From: Actinomadura violacea
GTDB taxonomy: Bacteria; Actinomycetota; Actinomycetes; Streptosporangiales; Streptosporangiaceae
DNA length: 64,000 bases
Direction: 5' to 3'
NCBI RefSeq assembly: GCF_017573465.1
Contig: NZ_JAGEPF010000037.1
Span: 1-64,000 of the forward strand
Positions 16,949 to 24,534 of the stretch are shown piece by piece; position 1 is the first letter of the stretch, and each line of letters opens with the position of its first letter. The notes under the pieces were generated by a model. It was given only the letters and a program-made list of their open reading frames with translations, was not told where the DNA came from and did no database searches. A program made the position numbers and the translations under genes.

Positions 16949-17361
16949 CCGCCGGACAGATCACCTACGCCTGGCGCGACCCGATCACCGACGCCGAGAT
17001 GGTCGACCTCGTCCGGTCGCACGGCGGGGACGCCGTCGCCGGCTGGTGGGACAGGATCCACCGGCACAGCCTCGGCTGGGTGAGCGCCCGCGACGCCGCC
17101 GGGACCCTCGTCGGATTCGTGAACGTGGCGTGGGACGGCGGCGACCACGCCTTCCTGATCGACACCAAGACGCGCGGCTCGTACCAGCACCGCGGCATCG
17201 GCACGGCGGTCGTCCGGCTGGCGGCGGAGCACGCGCGGGCGGCGGGCTGCGAATGGCTCCATGTCGACTTCGAGCCGCACCTGCGGCGGTTCTACTTCGA
17301 CGCCTGCGGCTTCCGTCCCACGGAGGCCGGGCTGGTCCATCTCCCTTCCGCGAGCGGCTAG
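16945..17361 (+). CDS. GNAT family N-acetyltransferase
   Basis: A 138-residue GCN5-like acetyltransferase. The acetyl-CoA pyrophosphate-binding motif is 'HRGIGTAVVRLAAEHARAAG' (about residues 88-107, the Q/RxxGxG/A box), followed by 'LHVDFEPHLRRFYFDACGFRPTEAGLVHL', the usual strand 5/helix 4 region. It acetylates an amine of a small molecule or protein. The GTG start at 16945 overlaps the TetR stop (GTGA), so the TetR-GNAT pair forms an operon, perhaps a resistance module against a compound sensed by the TetR. Confidence 0.87.
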   Translation: MTAGQITYAWRDPITDAEMVDLVRSHGGDAVAGWWDRIHRHSLGWVSARDAAGTLVGFVNVAWDGGDHAFLIDTKTRGSYQHRGIGTAVVRLAAEHARAAGCEWLHVDFEPHLRRFYFDACGFRPTEAGLVHLPSASG

Positions 17362-17388
17362 ACCTGCGCGGTCGCGAGCCCGGCGTCC

Positions 17389-17593
17389 TATGGCGACGTC
17401 ACCGCGGTTCAGCGACGACTTCGTCCTCACGCAGGCGTCGCTCTACTGGTTCACGCGCACGATCTCGACGTTGTTCCGTCCGTACGACGAGTACGCCGCG
17501 GGGCTGACGCAGAGGGTGGAGCGCGTGGACGTCCCGACGGCCGTCGCGCTGTTCCCCGCCGACCTCACGGACTTCCTCCGGCCCTGCCGCTGA
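17389..17593 (+). pseudogene. epoxide hydrolase fragment, frameshifted
   Basis: A remnant of an alpha/beta-hydrolase epoxide hydrolase. The stretch 'DDFVLTQASLYWFTRTIST' and 'YAAGLTQRVERVDVPTAVAL' followed by FPADL is the lid/pre-catalytic-His segment of actinobacterial epoxide hydrolases. The preceding YGDVT reads in another frame (17389-17403), so one frameshift lies near 17401-17408. The nucleophile domain upstream and the catalytic-histidine end downstream are missing; the reading frame stops soon after FPADLT. It overlaps the 3' end of the convergent gene ending at 17565. The identity rests on recalled family sequence and is an inference. Confidence 0.65.
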
Positions 17594-18449
17594 ACGCGAG
17601 CGCCCGCGCGGGGTTGGTCTCGAAGATCGCGGTGGCGACGCCCCGGCCGAGCTGGGCCTCCACGCGGGGGCGGAGGACGCGGAGCAGGTGCGGCATGCCG
17701 GGGGTGTCGGGCGTCGTGGTGTCGCCGCCCATGAGGACACGGTCGGTGTGCCCGGCCTCGGCGAGGGCCGCCAGGACGTCGAACAGGCGCCAGTCGGTGG
17801 CGTGGTGCGCGCGGGACGGGCCGTCGAAGCACAGGTAGGCGCCCGCTTCGGCGGCCCGGCGGTGGATCCAGGGGTCGGGCGAGCGGTTGAGGTGGCTGAG
17901 GATCACCCGGTCCGGCGGGACGCCGAGGGACCCGCAGAGCAGGTCGAGGACGTCGAGGGCCGCGGTGCCCTCCTCCAGGTGGACGCCGATGGGGGCGCCC
18001 GTGGCGTTGGACGCCTCGGCGGCGGCGGCCATGGTGTGCCGGGCGTGCTCGTCGAGGCCGTGGAAGCCGCCCGCCACCTTGATCATCCCAGCGGGCCCGT
18101 CGGTGAGCTCGCGGTGGAAGAGCGCGGCGAGGCCGGGGCGGATCCGGGCGAGGAGGCCGGGGTCGTAGTGGACGGCCTGGTGGAGGCCCGTCGCGGCGAT
18201 GATGTGGACGCCGGTGGCGGCGGACAGTTCGGCCAGTTCCTTCGTGCGGCGGCCGAGGCCGTAGGGGGTCCAGTGGGCGATGGTCCGGCCGCCGAGGCCG
18301 GCGAAGGCCCGGAGGCGGGCGGCGGCGTGCGCCGGGTCGTCGAGTTCCCGGCCCGGCAGCCGCGGTGTGCGGAGGAACAGGTGGTCGTGGGCGTCGCAGA
18401 CACCCAGGTCGGCGGAGGCGACGTCGCCGAGGACGGTCCGGACCCTCAC
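17565..18449 (-). CDS. phosphotriesterase-like amidohydrolase
   Basis: A 294-residue TIM-barrel hydrolase of the phosphotriesterase/lactonase family. All expected metal ligands are visible: H21-D-H23, K124 (usually carbamylated) in MIKVAG, H157 in IGVHLEE, H186 in LSHLNR and D243 in MGGDTTTP. Members hydrolyse lactones, phosphotriesters or sugar lactones with a binuclear metal centre. It is coupled to a carboxymuconolactone-decarboxylase-like gene (ATGA at 18446-18449), and the pair faces a CGNR regulator over duplicate operators, which suggests breakdown of a lactone or aromatic ring-cleavage product. The exact substrate is unknown. Confidence 0.87.
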   Translation of the reverse strand: MRVRTVLGDVASADLGVCDAHDHLFLRTPRLPGRELDDPAHAAARLRAFAGLGGRTIAHWTPYGLGRRTKELAELSAATGVHIIAATGLHQAVHYDPGLLARIRPGLAALFHRELTDGPAGMIKVAGGFHGLDEHARHTMAAAAEASNATGAPIGVHLEEGTAALDVLDLLCGSLGVPPDRVILSHLNRSPDPWIHRRAAEAGAYLCFDGPSRAHHATDWRLFDVLAALAEAGHTDRVLMGGDTTTPDTPGMPHLLRVLRPRVEAQLGRGVATAIFETNPARALAFSGRAGGSP

Positions 18450-18835
18450 CGGGCTTCGGCCAGGGCCGCGGCGGCGACGCGCAGTCCGGCGAGCGCCTTC
18501 GGAACGCCGACGTACGGCGCGAGGTGGACGAACGTCTCGATGATCTCCTCGCGGGTCATGCCGAGCCGCACGCAGGTCCGGACGTGCCCGGTGAGCTGCG
18601 GGTCGACGCCGCCGAGCGTGGTGAGCGCGGCGAGGTTGAGCAGCTGGCGGTCGCGCAGGGACAGGCCGGGGCGCTGGTAGGTGCCGCCGAACAGGCTGGT
18701 GACGACCCAGTCGGCGAAGCCCGGCGCGAGGTCCTCCAGCGCGGGGAACGTGGCCTGCCGGGTGGTCTCGTCCTGCAGGACGTCCAGCAGGCGGTGGCCT
18801 TCGGCACGGTCGAGGGTGGCTTCGGTGAGGTCCAC
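18446..18835 (-). CDS. carboxymuconolactone decarboxylase family protein
   Basis: A 129-residue single-domain CMD protein: 'LSLRDRQLLNLAALTTLGGVDPQLTGHVRTCVRLGMTREEIIETFVHLAPYVGVPKAL' (about residues 57-115) is the gamma-carboxymuconolactone decarboxylase core, with the conserved GH-histidine. The Cys-x2-Cys of the peroxidase-type AhpD branch is absent, so decarboxylase or isomerase-like chemistry is more likely than thiol peroxidase activity. First gene of a two-gene operon with the phosphotriesterase-like hydrolase; the first of two GTAACG operators starts 11 bp upstream of its ATG. Confidence 0.9.
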   Translation of the reverse strand: MDLTEATLDRAEGHRLLDVLQDETTRQATFPALEDLAPGFADWVVTSLFGGTYQRPGLSLRDRQLLNLAALTTLGGVDPQLTGHVRTCVRLGMTREEIIETFVHLAPYVGVPKALAGLRVAAAALAEAR

Positions 18836-18845
18836 GGGCGCTCCT

Positions 18846-18893
18846 TGTAACGGGTCAGGCGTTACACGCTAGCGTAACGGGCAGGGCGTTACA
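18846..18893. promoter_or_regulatory. tandem 21-bp operators between CMD operon and CGNR regulator
   Basis: Two direct copies of an inverted repeat: TGTAACG-GGTCAGG-CGTTACA (18846-18866) and CGTAACG-GGCAGGG-CGTTACA (18873-18893), 27 bp apart. The second overlaps a -10-like TACAAT (18890-18895). They are the probable binding sites of the CGNR protein encoded from 18902. Confidence 0.82.
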
Positions 18894-18901
18894 ATCGGGC
18901 C

Positions 18902-19468
18902 ATGGCAACGAACGATCCGGCGGCGTTCCGGCTCGACTGCGGCGCGACCTGGCTGAACCTGCTGGCCACGAAGGGCCGGGCGTTCGGCGCGCGGCCGGTC
19001 GAGCGGATCCCCGACGTACCGCGGTTCGCGCGCTGGCTCGAGGCCTGCGAGCTGGCCCCGGTCCGCCCCGTGGGGCCCGCCGAGCTCGAACGGGCCCGGT
19101 GGCTGCGCGAGGTGCTGCGCCCGATCGCGCTGGCGACCGTCGACGGCGAGGCCCCGGCCGGCGGCGACGTCCAGGAGCTCGCCGGCTTCCTGGCGGCGGC
19201 CGCGGACCCCGTCGTCCTCGCCGTGGACGGACGCCTCGTCCGGGCCGCCCCGGACGACGGCGGCGCCGCGCTCGGCCGGATCGCGCGCCAGGCCGCCGAC
19301 CAGCTGACCGGTCCCGAGCGGGCCTTCCTGAAGGTCTGCCCCGAGGACGACTGCCGCGGCGTGTTCGCCGATCCCGCGGACCGGCGCCGCTGGTGCCCGT
19401 CGCCCGCGTGCGCCAGCCGCGGGCGCGTCCGTGCGCTGCGGGCGCGCCGGGGCGCGGAAGGCGGATAG
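18902..19468 (+). CDS. CGNR zinc-finger regulator (ABATE domain)
   Basis: A 188-residue protein with an N-terminal ABATE-like domain (about residues 8-135, beginning 'FRLDCGATWLNLLAT') and a C-terminal CGNR-type zinc finger (about 140-180, 'CPEDDCRGVFADPADRRRWC' then PSPACASRGRVRA). The classic CGNR tetrad reads C-A-S-R here and four Zn-ligand cysteines are kept. These are putative stress-related transcription factors. A -10-like TACAAT ends 6 nt before the ATG, so the mRNA is probably leaderless. The divergent operon and two inverted-repeat operators suggest it controls the CMD/phosphotriesterase genes and itself. Confidence 0.88.
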   Translation: MATNDPAAFRLDCGATWLNLLATKGRAFGARPVERIPDVPRFARWLEACELAPVRPVGPAELERARWLREVLRPIALATVDGEAPAGGDVQELAGFLAAAADPVVLAVDGRLVRAAPDDGGAALGRIARQAADQLTGPERAFLKVCPEDDCRGVFADPADRRRWCPSPACASRGRVRALRARRGAEGG

Positions 19469-19555
19469 CCGCGGGTGCAACCGGGGCCCGCGGGGCGGGG
19501 TTCATGGGGGCGTTGCACGCCGTGGCGGCGTGCGCGCTCACGAAAGGGGAACCCC

Positions 19556-20362
19556 ATGGACCTGCAGCTCAGCGGACGGGTGGCGGTCGTCACCGGCGCC
19601 TCCAAGGGCATCGGGCTGGCGGTCGTGCGGACGCTGCTGGACGAGGGCGCCCGCGTGGTCGCCGTGTCCCGCAAGCCCGGGCCGGAGCTCGACGCGCTCG
19701 CCGGGCCGAACCTGGTGCACGTCGCCGCCGACCTGATGGACCCGGCCGCGCCGGGCCTCGCCGTCGAGCAGGCCGTCGAGGCGTTCGGGCGGCTGGACAT
19801 CCTGGTCAACAACGCGGGCGGCCCGCCGCCCGGCGCGGTGATGCCCCGGTTCGGGTTCGGGTCGCTGACGGACGGCGACTGGGCGGACACGTTCGAGTTC
19901 AACGTGATCGCGGTGGTCCGGGCCGTCCGGGCGGCGATCCCGCACCTGCTGGAGAGCGACGCGGCGGCGGTCGTCAACGTGTCGTCGGTGAACGGGCGCC
20001 GCCCGGGGCCGATGAACTTCGACTACAACGCGGCGAAGGCGGCGCTGACCAACCTGGCGAAGGGCCTGTCGGAGGAGTTCGGGCCGCAGGGGATCCGGGT
20101 GAACACGGTGTCGCCCGGCCCGGTCCGGACGGCGTGGTGGACCGAGGAGGGCGGCGCGGCGGACGTCATCGCGCAGGCCACCGGCTCGGACCGGGACGCG
20201 GTCCTGAACGGCGGCGCCGCGCAGATGATGAGCCTGACCACCGGCCGGATGGCCGAGCCGCAGGAGGTCGCGGACGCGGTGGCGCTGCTGGCCTCGCCGC
20301 GGTCCGCGAGCACGACGGGCGCGGAGGTCGTGGTCGACTCGGGCTTCCTCAAGGAACTCTGA
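19556..20362 (+). CDS. short-chain dehydrogenase/reductase
   Basis: A 268-residue classical SDR: TGASKGIG at residues 13-20, NNAG at about 85-88, catalytic Y157-x3-K161 (YNAAK) and a serine in NVSS (about 141-144). The arginine in 'VAVSRKPG' after the second strand favours NADP(H). The C-terminus ('STTGAEVVVDSGFLKEL') matches the FabG-like branch. The ATG at 19556 has AAAGGGGA upstream, so it is preferred over earlier in-frame starts. A BBE-type flavoenzyme follows on the same strand 108 bp later, probably from its own promoter. Confidence 0.88.
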   Translation: MDLQLSGRVAVVTGASKGIGLAVVRTLLDEGARVVAVSRKPGPELDALAGPNLVHVAADLMDPAAPGLAVEQAVEAFGRLDILVNNAGGPPPGAVMPRFGFGSLTDGDWADTFEFNVIAVVRAVRAAIPHLLESDAAAVVNVSSVNGRRPGPMNFDYNAAKAALTNLAKGLSEEFGPQGIRVNTVSPGPVRTAWWTEEGGAADVIAQATGSDRDAVLNGGAAQMMSLTTGRMAEPQEVADAVALLASPRSASTTGAEVVVDSGFLKEL

Positions 20363-20470
20363 GCCATAAGCAATCCTGCTTGAGTTCATAAGATCCATCT
20401 CTTTGACGTATGGACAGCCGGTGACCAGGATGGGTGGTGAGCGAACGGCGAAGACGCGAAGGGGGCCACG

Positions 20471-21820
20471 ATGAGCGCGTACGGGACGGTACGGGGAGCG
20501 GTGTTCGAGCCGGGCGACGACGGCTACGACGCGGAGCGGACCGGCTTCCAGACCGCGAGCCCGCACCGTCCCGCGGTGATCGTCGTGGCCGAGGACGTCG
20601 AGGACGTGCGCGCCGCCGTCGAGCACGCCGCCGCGCACGGCCTGCCCGTCGCCGTGCAGAACACCGGCCACGGGCTCCCGCTCCCCGCCGACGGCGGGCT
20701 GCTGATCGCCACCCGGAAGACGACCGGCGTGGAGATCGACCCGGAGGCGCGGACGGCCCGGATCGAGGCCGGCGTCCGGTGGGCGCAGGTCGTCGCGGCG
20801 GCCGCGCCGCACGGGCTCGCGCCGCTGAGCGGGTCGTCGCCCGGCGTCGGCGCGGTGTCCTACACGCTCGGCGGCGGCGTCGGCCTGATGTCGCGGCGGT
20901 ACGGGTTCGCGGCGGACCACGTCCGGTCGATCGACGTGGTCACCGCGGACGCGGAGCTCCGGCACGTCACACCGGACACCGACCCGGACCTGTTCTGGGC
21001 GCTGCTCGGCGGCCGCGCCAACTTCGGCGTGGTCACGGGCCTGGAGATCGGCCTGCTGCCGGTCGCGCGGCTGTTCGGCGGCGGCCTGTACTTCGACGCC
21101 GGCCTGATCCCCGCGGTGATGGACGCCTGGCGGGAGTGGACGCGGACCGTCCCGGACGAGATGACGTCGTCCGTCGCGCTGATGCCGGTGCCGGACGTCC
21201 CGGTCTTCCCGGAACCGCTGCGCGGCCGCCATATCGCCCACATCCGGATCGCCTACACCGGCGACGCCGCGGACGGCGAGCACCTCATCGCGCCGCTGCG
21301 CGCGATCGGACCGCGCCTCATCGACACGGTCGGCGAGATGCCGTACACCGACTCCGGGCTGATCCACAACGAGCCGCCCGTCCCGATGGCGTACCGGGCG
21401 ACGAACGCCGCGGTCGACGAGCCGGCCGGCGACCTCGTCCGCGACCTGCTCGCCCTCGCCGGCCCGGGTGCGCCCGACCGGACGATCGTGGAGATCCGGC
21501 ACCTCGGCGGGGCGATGGCGAAGCCGCCGGCCGTCCCGAACGCGGTCGGCAACCGCGACGCCGGGTACCTGGTCGGCCTGCTGTCCAAGCTCGGCCCTGA
21601 CGCCGATCCCGTCGTCGACGCGCTGCACGGCCGGTTCGGCGGGCTGCTCGCCGGGCGGTCGCGCGGGCAGGTGCTGAACTTCCTGTTCGGCGGCAACGCG
21701 ACGCCCGACCAGGTCCGCGCCGCCTACGAGCCGGAGACCTACCGGCGGCTCGCCGGGCTGAAGGCCCGGTACGACCCGGCGAACCTGTTCCGGCTGAACC
21801 ACAACATCCCGCCCGCCTGA
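20471..21820 (+). CDS. FAD-binding oxidoreductase, BBE-like (PCMH fold)
   Basis: A 449-residue flavoprotein with a PCMH-type FAD-binding domain (about residues 30-205) and a C-terminal berberine-bridge-enzyme domain ending 'YDPANLFRLNHNIPPA'. H67 in 'QNTGHG' is positioned for the 8-alpha-histidyl FAD bond; the cysteine that would make the second covalent link is not seen, so the flavin is probably held by one bond. Such enzymes oxidise alcohols, sugars or alkaloid-like substrates with O2. A ribosome site (AAGGGGG) lies just upstream. No signal peptide is present. Confidence 0.9.
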   Translation: MSAYGTVRGAVFEPGDDGYDAERTGFQTASPHRPAVIVVAEDVEDVRAAVEHAAAHGLPVAVQNTGHGLPLPADGGLLIATRKTTGVEIDPEARTARIEAGVRWAQVVAAAAPHGLAPLSGSSPGVGAVSYTLGGGVGLMSRRYGFAADHVRSIDVVTADAELRHVTPDTDPDLFWALLGGRANFGVVTGLEIGLLPVARLFGGGLYFDAGLIPAVMDAWREWTRTVPDEMTSSVALMPVPDVPVFPEPLRGRHIAHIRIAYTGDAADGEHLIAPLRAIGPRLIDTVGEMPYTDSGLIHNEPPVPMAYRATNAAVDEPAGDLVRDLLALAGPGAPDRTIVEIRHLGGAMAKPPAVPNAVGNRDAGYLVGLLSKLGPDADPVVDALHGRFGGLLAGRSRGQVLNFLFGGNATPDQVRAAYEPETYRRLAGLKARYDPANLFRLNHNIPPA

Positions 21821-21874
21821 GACGCGAGGCCCCGCACGGCGGACGCGCCCTCCGGGCCCTCACGCCCCGCGCCT

Positions 21875-21896
21875 CCGTTCCGGGCAGCCGGAACGG
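21875..21896. terminator. convergent terminator hairpin
   Basis: A 9-bp stem CCGTTCCGG (21875-21883)/CCGGAACGG (21888-21896) with a GCAG loop lies between the convergent flavoenzyme and FMN-reductase genes. Confidence 0.6.
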
Positions 21897-21911
21897 GGGT
21901 TCCCGGGCGCA

Positions 21912-22484
21912 TCAGCCGTCGTAGGGACGGACGGAGCGGGCGTCGCGCAGCGCGTGCCCCCACCAGGCGAGCTGATCGAGCATGCCCTTCGCCGCCGTGC
22001 CCGCACCGTCCGCGTCGACGGGCCGGCCGTCCGCGCCGAACCCGTTCCACGGAGCGTGGAAGCTGACGGTGTCGCGCATCGTGACGGCGTGCAGCTCGGC
22101 GAAGACGCCGCGCAGGTGCTCGACGGAGCGCAGCCCGCCCGAAACCCCGCCATAGGACACGAACGCGACCGGCTTGGCGCGCCACTCGTGGAAGTGGGTG
22201 TCGATCAGGTTCTTCAGCGTGCCGGGGAAGCTGTGGTTGTACTCGCAGGCCACGACCACGAACGCGTCGGCCGCCTGGAGCTTGCGGGTGGTCTCGTCGA
22301 AACCGTCGGGCGCGGGTGCGCCGAGCCGGCTCGGCGGCGGCGCGTCCGCCACGTCCACCAGGTCGAGGACGAGGTCGTCCCGCTGCGCGGCCTGCTCGGC
22401 GAACCAGGCGGTGACGGTCGGGCCGAAGCGTCCCTCGCGGGTGCTGGCGGTGATGACGGCGACGCGGAGCGGTGTGTTTTCCAT
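21912..22484 (-). CDS. NADPH-dependent FMN reductase-like oxidoreductase
   Basis: A 190-residue flavodoxin-fold protein. It starts 'LRVAVITASTREGRFGPTVTAWF' (FMN phosphate loop, about residues 6-28) and contains 'ACEYNHSFPGTLKNLIDTHFHEW' and 'FVSYGGVSGGLRSVEHL', the dimer and flavin contacts of the NADPH-dependent FMN reductase/azoreductase-like family (the usual motif is PEYNxSxPGxLKNxID). It probably reduces FMN, quinones or azo compounds. The gene stands alone between a convergent flavoenzyme gene and an ATP-grasp gene on the same strand 40 bp upstream-side. Confidence 0.88.
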   Translation of the reverse strand: MENTPLRVAVITASTREGRFGPTVTAWFAEQAAQRDDLVLDLVDVADAPPPSRLGAPAPDGFDETTRKLQAADAFVVVACEYNHSFPGTLKNLIDTHFHEWRAKPVAFVSYGGVSGGLRSVEHLRGVFAELHAVTMRDTVSFHAPWNGFGADGRPVDADGAGTAAKGMLDQLAWWGHALRDARSVRPYDG

Positions 22485-22524
22485 GGCCTCGACGTTAGGA
22501 ACGGGCCAACGTGCCGGGCATCTG

Positions 22525-23352
22525 TCAGCCGACTGGTCGGCCGTCCGGGTCGCCGTCCAGGTCGCCGTCCGGGTCGCCGTCCAGGTCGAGGGGCGCGGTC
22601 GTCCAGGCGCGGTCGGACGGCGCGGGCGCGCACGCGCGGGCCAGGACGCGCAGGACGGCCGCCGGGTCGCAGCCGTAGAGGCCCGCGCCCCAGGCGGCGT
22701 TCGCCTCGACGACGGCCCAGCCGCGGCCCTTCACCAGGCCGACGTCCACGACGATCGCGGGCGCGAGGGGCACCTCGGCGAGGAGCGCGCCGGCGTACTC
22801 GCGGGCCTCCGCGTCCCACGGCGCCTCCCAGCGGCCGTCCCCGGTGAGCGCCAGCTCGCCGTCGCGCAGGTAGGGCGACATCGCGACGACCTCGCCGTCC
22901 AGCACGTGGCAGCGGTACTCGACCTCCCACTCGACCGGTTCGCCGACGAGGACGGGGGTGTCGCCGGGGACGGCGTCAGGCAGGTCGGCGGGCGAGCCGT
23001 AGACGCGGCCCTCGAAGCCCTTGCGGCCGTCCGCCGGCTTGACGAAGGCCGGCCGGCGGGCGAGCGACTCGCGAACCTCCACCAATGTCGACATATCCAC
23101 TTTTCTGTGGAGGTGCCGTTCCGGCAGGTTCGGCAGCCAGCCCGGCGGCGCGTCGATCAGCCCGACCCCGAGCTGCGCCGCGATGACCTCGACGAACGTC
23201 GCCTCCCCGTAGAGCGCCACGTCCCGCCCGCGCAGCCGCGCCGGAGCCCGCCAGCCGCCCAGCCGCTCCGCCCGCCACCCGGCCCGCCCGGCGGCGAGGC
23301 GCAGCACCTTCGAGTCCTCGGAGTAGCGGGGCGACAGCACGAGCGTCGGCAT
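22525..23352 (-). CDS. ATP-grasp domain protein (DUF4343-like)
   Basis: A 275-residue protein resembling the ATP-grasp R2K/DUF4343 families: 'RPAFVKPADGRKGFEGRVYG' (about residues 104-123) supplies the ATP-binding lysine, and 'APAIVVDVGLVKGRGWAVVEANAAWGAGLYGCDP' near residue 210-245 gives the acidic/Asn metal-binding end. Such proteins ligate a carboxylate to an amine using ATP; no partner is encoded beside it. The ATG at 23352 has GGAGGT upstream. The C-terminal tail is a DLDGDPDG-type acidic repeat encoded by a 12-bp tandem repeat. Function unknown. Confidence 0.75.
   Translation of the reverse strand: MPTLVLSPRYSEDSKVLRLAAGRAGWRAERLGGWRAPARLRGRDVALYGEATFVEVIAAQLGVGLIDAPPGWLPNLPERHLHRKVDMSTLVEVRESLARRPAFVKPADGRKGFEGRVYGSPADLPDAVPGDTPVLVGEPVEWEVEYRCHVLDGEVVAMSPYLRDGELALTGDGRWEAPWDAEAREYAGALLAEVPLAPAIVVDVGLVKGRGWAVVEANAAWGAGLYGCDPAAVLRVLARACAPAPSDRAWTTAPLDLDGDPDGDLDGDPDGRPVG
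22543..22590. repeat. 12-bp tandem repeat, in frame
   Basis: Four copies of GTCC(G/A)GGTCGCC-like 12-bp units (22543-22590) encode the acidic Asp-Gly-Asp/Pro tail of the ATP-grasp protein. Copy number may vary between strains by slippage. Confidence 0.8.
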
Positions 23353-23456
23353 AACGGACCTCCACGTCCGACCGGGGACCGTCAAAGGATGCCGCCATCC
23401 ATGAGCCCGCGTCATCCGGATATGGAGTGACAATGACCCGCCGGACGGGGCGCGGG

Positions 23457-23915
23457 TCAGGCCAGGTGGTGGTGGCCGCAGGGGATGTGGGAGCCGGCGG
23501 GCGCGCGGAACTCCGCCCATACCGCCGTGCCGCCGAGCGCGCTATGCGAGCCCCATGCGGTGGACAGGGCGTCGACCAGCCACAGCCCGCGGCCGTCCTC
23601 GTCGCACGGGTCGGCGCGCACGCACGGCGCACCGGCGGTACCGCCGTCGTCCAGGACGGTGACGCGCAGCATCCCCTCAGCCGCGCTGACGATGACCGTC
23701 ACCCGCCCGCCCAGGCCGGACGCCGTGTGCTCGCACGCGTTCGCGACCAGCTCGTCCACGCACAGGGCGATGTCGGCGAGGGCCTCGGCGTCGATGTACG
23801 GGGCGACGCGGCGGACGAACGCGCGCGCCTCCGGAGCGGACCGGGCGACCCCGGGCAGGCTGGTCGTGCCGAGGAGTCTCATGGGACCGCGTGTCCGGAC
23901 AGTACCCCGTGCCAT
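23457..23915 (-). CDS. RsbW-like ATP-binding protein (HATPase_c_2)
   Basis: A 152-residue GHKL ATPase of the anti-sigma/serine-kinase type: N box 'CVDELVANACEHT' (about residues 60-72), G1 box 'VTVLDDGG' (about 91-98) and G2 box 'DEDGRGLWLVDALSTAWG' (about 111-128). These small proteins phosphorylate STAS anti-anti-sigma factors or act directly as anti-sigma factors in actinobacteria. The ATG at 23915 has a GAGGGAG site. No partner sits beside it; a STAS gene is present at 55.9 kb but a link is not shown. Confidence 0.87.
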   Translation of the reverse strand: MARGTVRTRGPMRLLGTTSLPGVARSAPEARAFVRRVAPYIDAEALADIALCVDELVANACEHTASGLGGRVTVIVSAAEGMLRVTVLDDGGTAGAPCVRADPCDEDGRGLWLVDALSTAWGSHSALGGTAVWAEFRAPAGSHIPCGHHHLA

Positions 23916-24117
23916 CGAATCGCTCCCTCGGGTGAGTGCTCTCGCCAGCATGGGTCCGCGGATCCGGCCGCACAATCGCCTCCGATGACAAGCCGGGTGC
24001 CGCGCATTCGCGGTTTCCGCAGATGCGCCGCGCGGACATGCGACGATGCGTGCCGGTCCCGACGCGCAGAGTGACGAGCGGGTTGCCGTCGCGTCCGGGC
24101 ACCGGGAGGATCGCGGG

Positions 24118-24522
24118 GTGAACGAACTCGAAGAGGGAACGCGGCTCGAACTGGACTTCGGCAAGCTCCGCGCGGTCGCGGCGACCGGCTCGGAGGTCGT
24201 GCCGGTGGTGCTGCAGGACGCCGCGAGCAAGGACGTCCTGTTCATCGGCTACGCCAACGAGCAGGCGCTGAAGGCGACGCTGGAGGAGCGGATCGCCGTG
24301 CTGTGGTCGACGTCGCGCAACGAGCTGTGGCGCAAGGGCGCCTCGTCCGGCGACGTGCTGGAGCTGGTCGAGGTCCGCGTGAACTGCGAGCAGAACTCGC
24401 TGCTGTACCTGGTCAACCGGACGACCGGCGGCGCCTGCCACACCAAGACGGCCTCAGGCGAGGCGCGTCCGACCTGCTACTACCGGACGATCGCCGGCGA
24501 GGGCGCCCTCCGCCACGACTGA
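24118..24522 (+). CDS. HisI-like protein (phosphoribosyl-AMP cyclohydrolase family) with altered metal motif
   Basis: A 134-residue protein of the HisI fold: 'LFIGYANEQALKATLEERIAVLWSTSRNELWRKGASSGDVLELVEVRVNC' (residues 41-90) and 'GGACHTK...CYYR' (105-123). The three zinc cysteines are kept (C90, C107, C120). The acidic D-C-D-x-D motif that binds Mg in true HisI is replaced by N89-C-E91-Q-N93, so histidine biosynthetic activity is doubtful. No other his genes are nearby. The GTG start has a GGGAGGA site. It may be a paralogue with another hydrolase or binding role. Confidence 0.8.
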   Translation: MNELEEGTRLELDFGKLRAVAATGSEVVPVVLQDAASKDVLFIGYANEQALKATLEERIAVLWSTSRNELWRKGASSGDVLELVEVRVNCEQNSLLYLVNRTTGGACHTKTASGEARPTCYYRTIAGEGALRHD

Positions 24523-24534
24523 CGGGCGGCCCGC

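Noticed and set aside
22543-22590. Possible CRISPR-like repeats
   Set aside because: Units are 12 bp without spacers and are in frame within the ATP-grasp gene.
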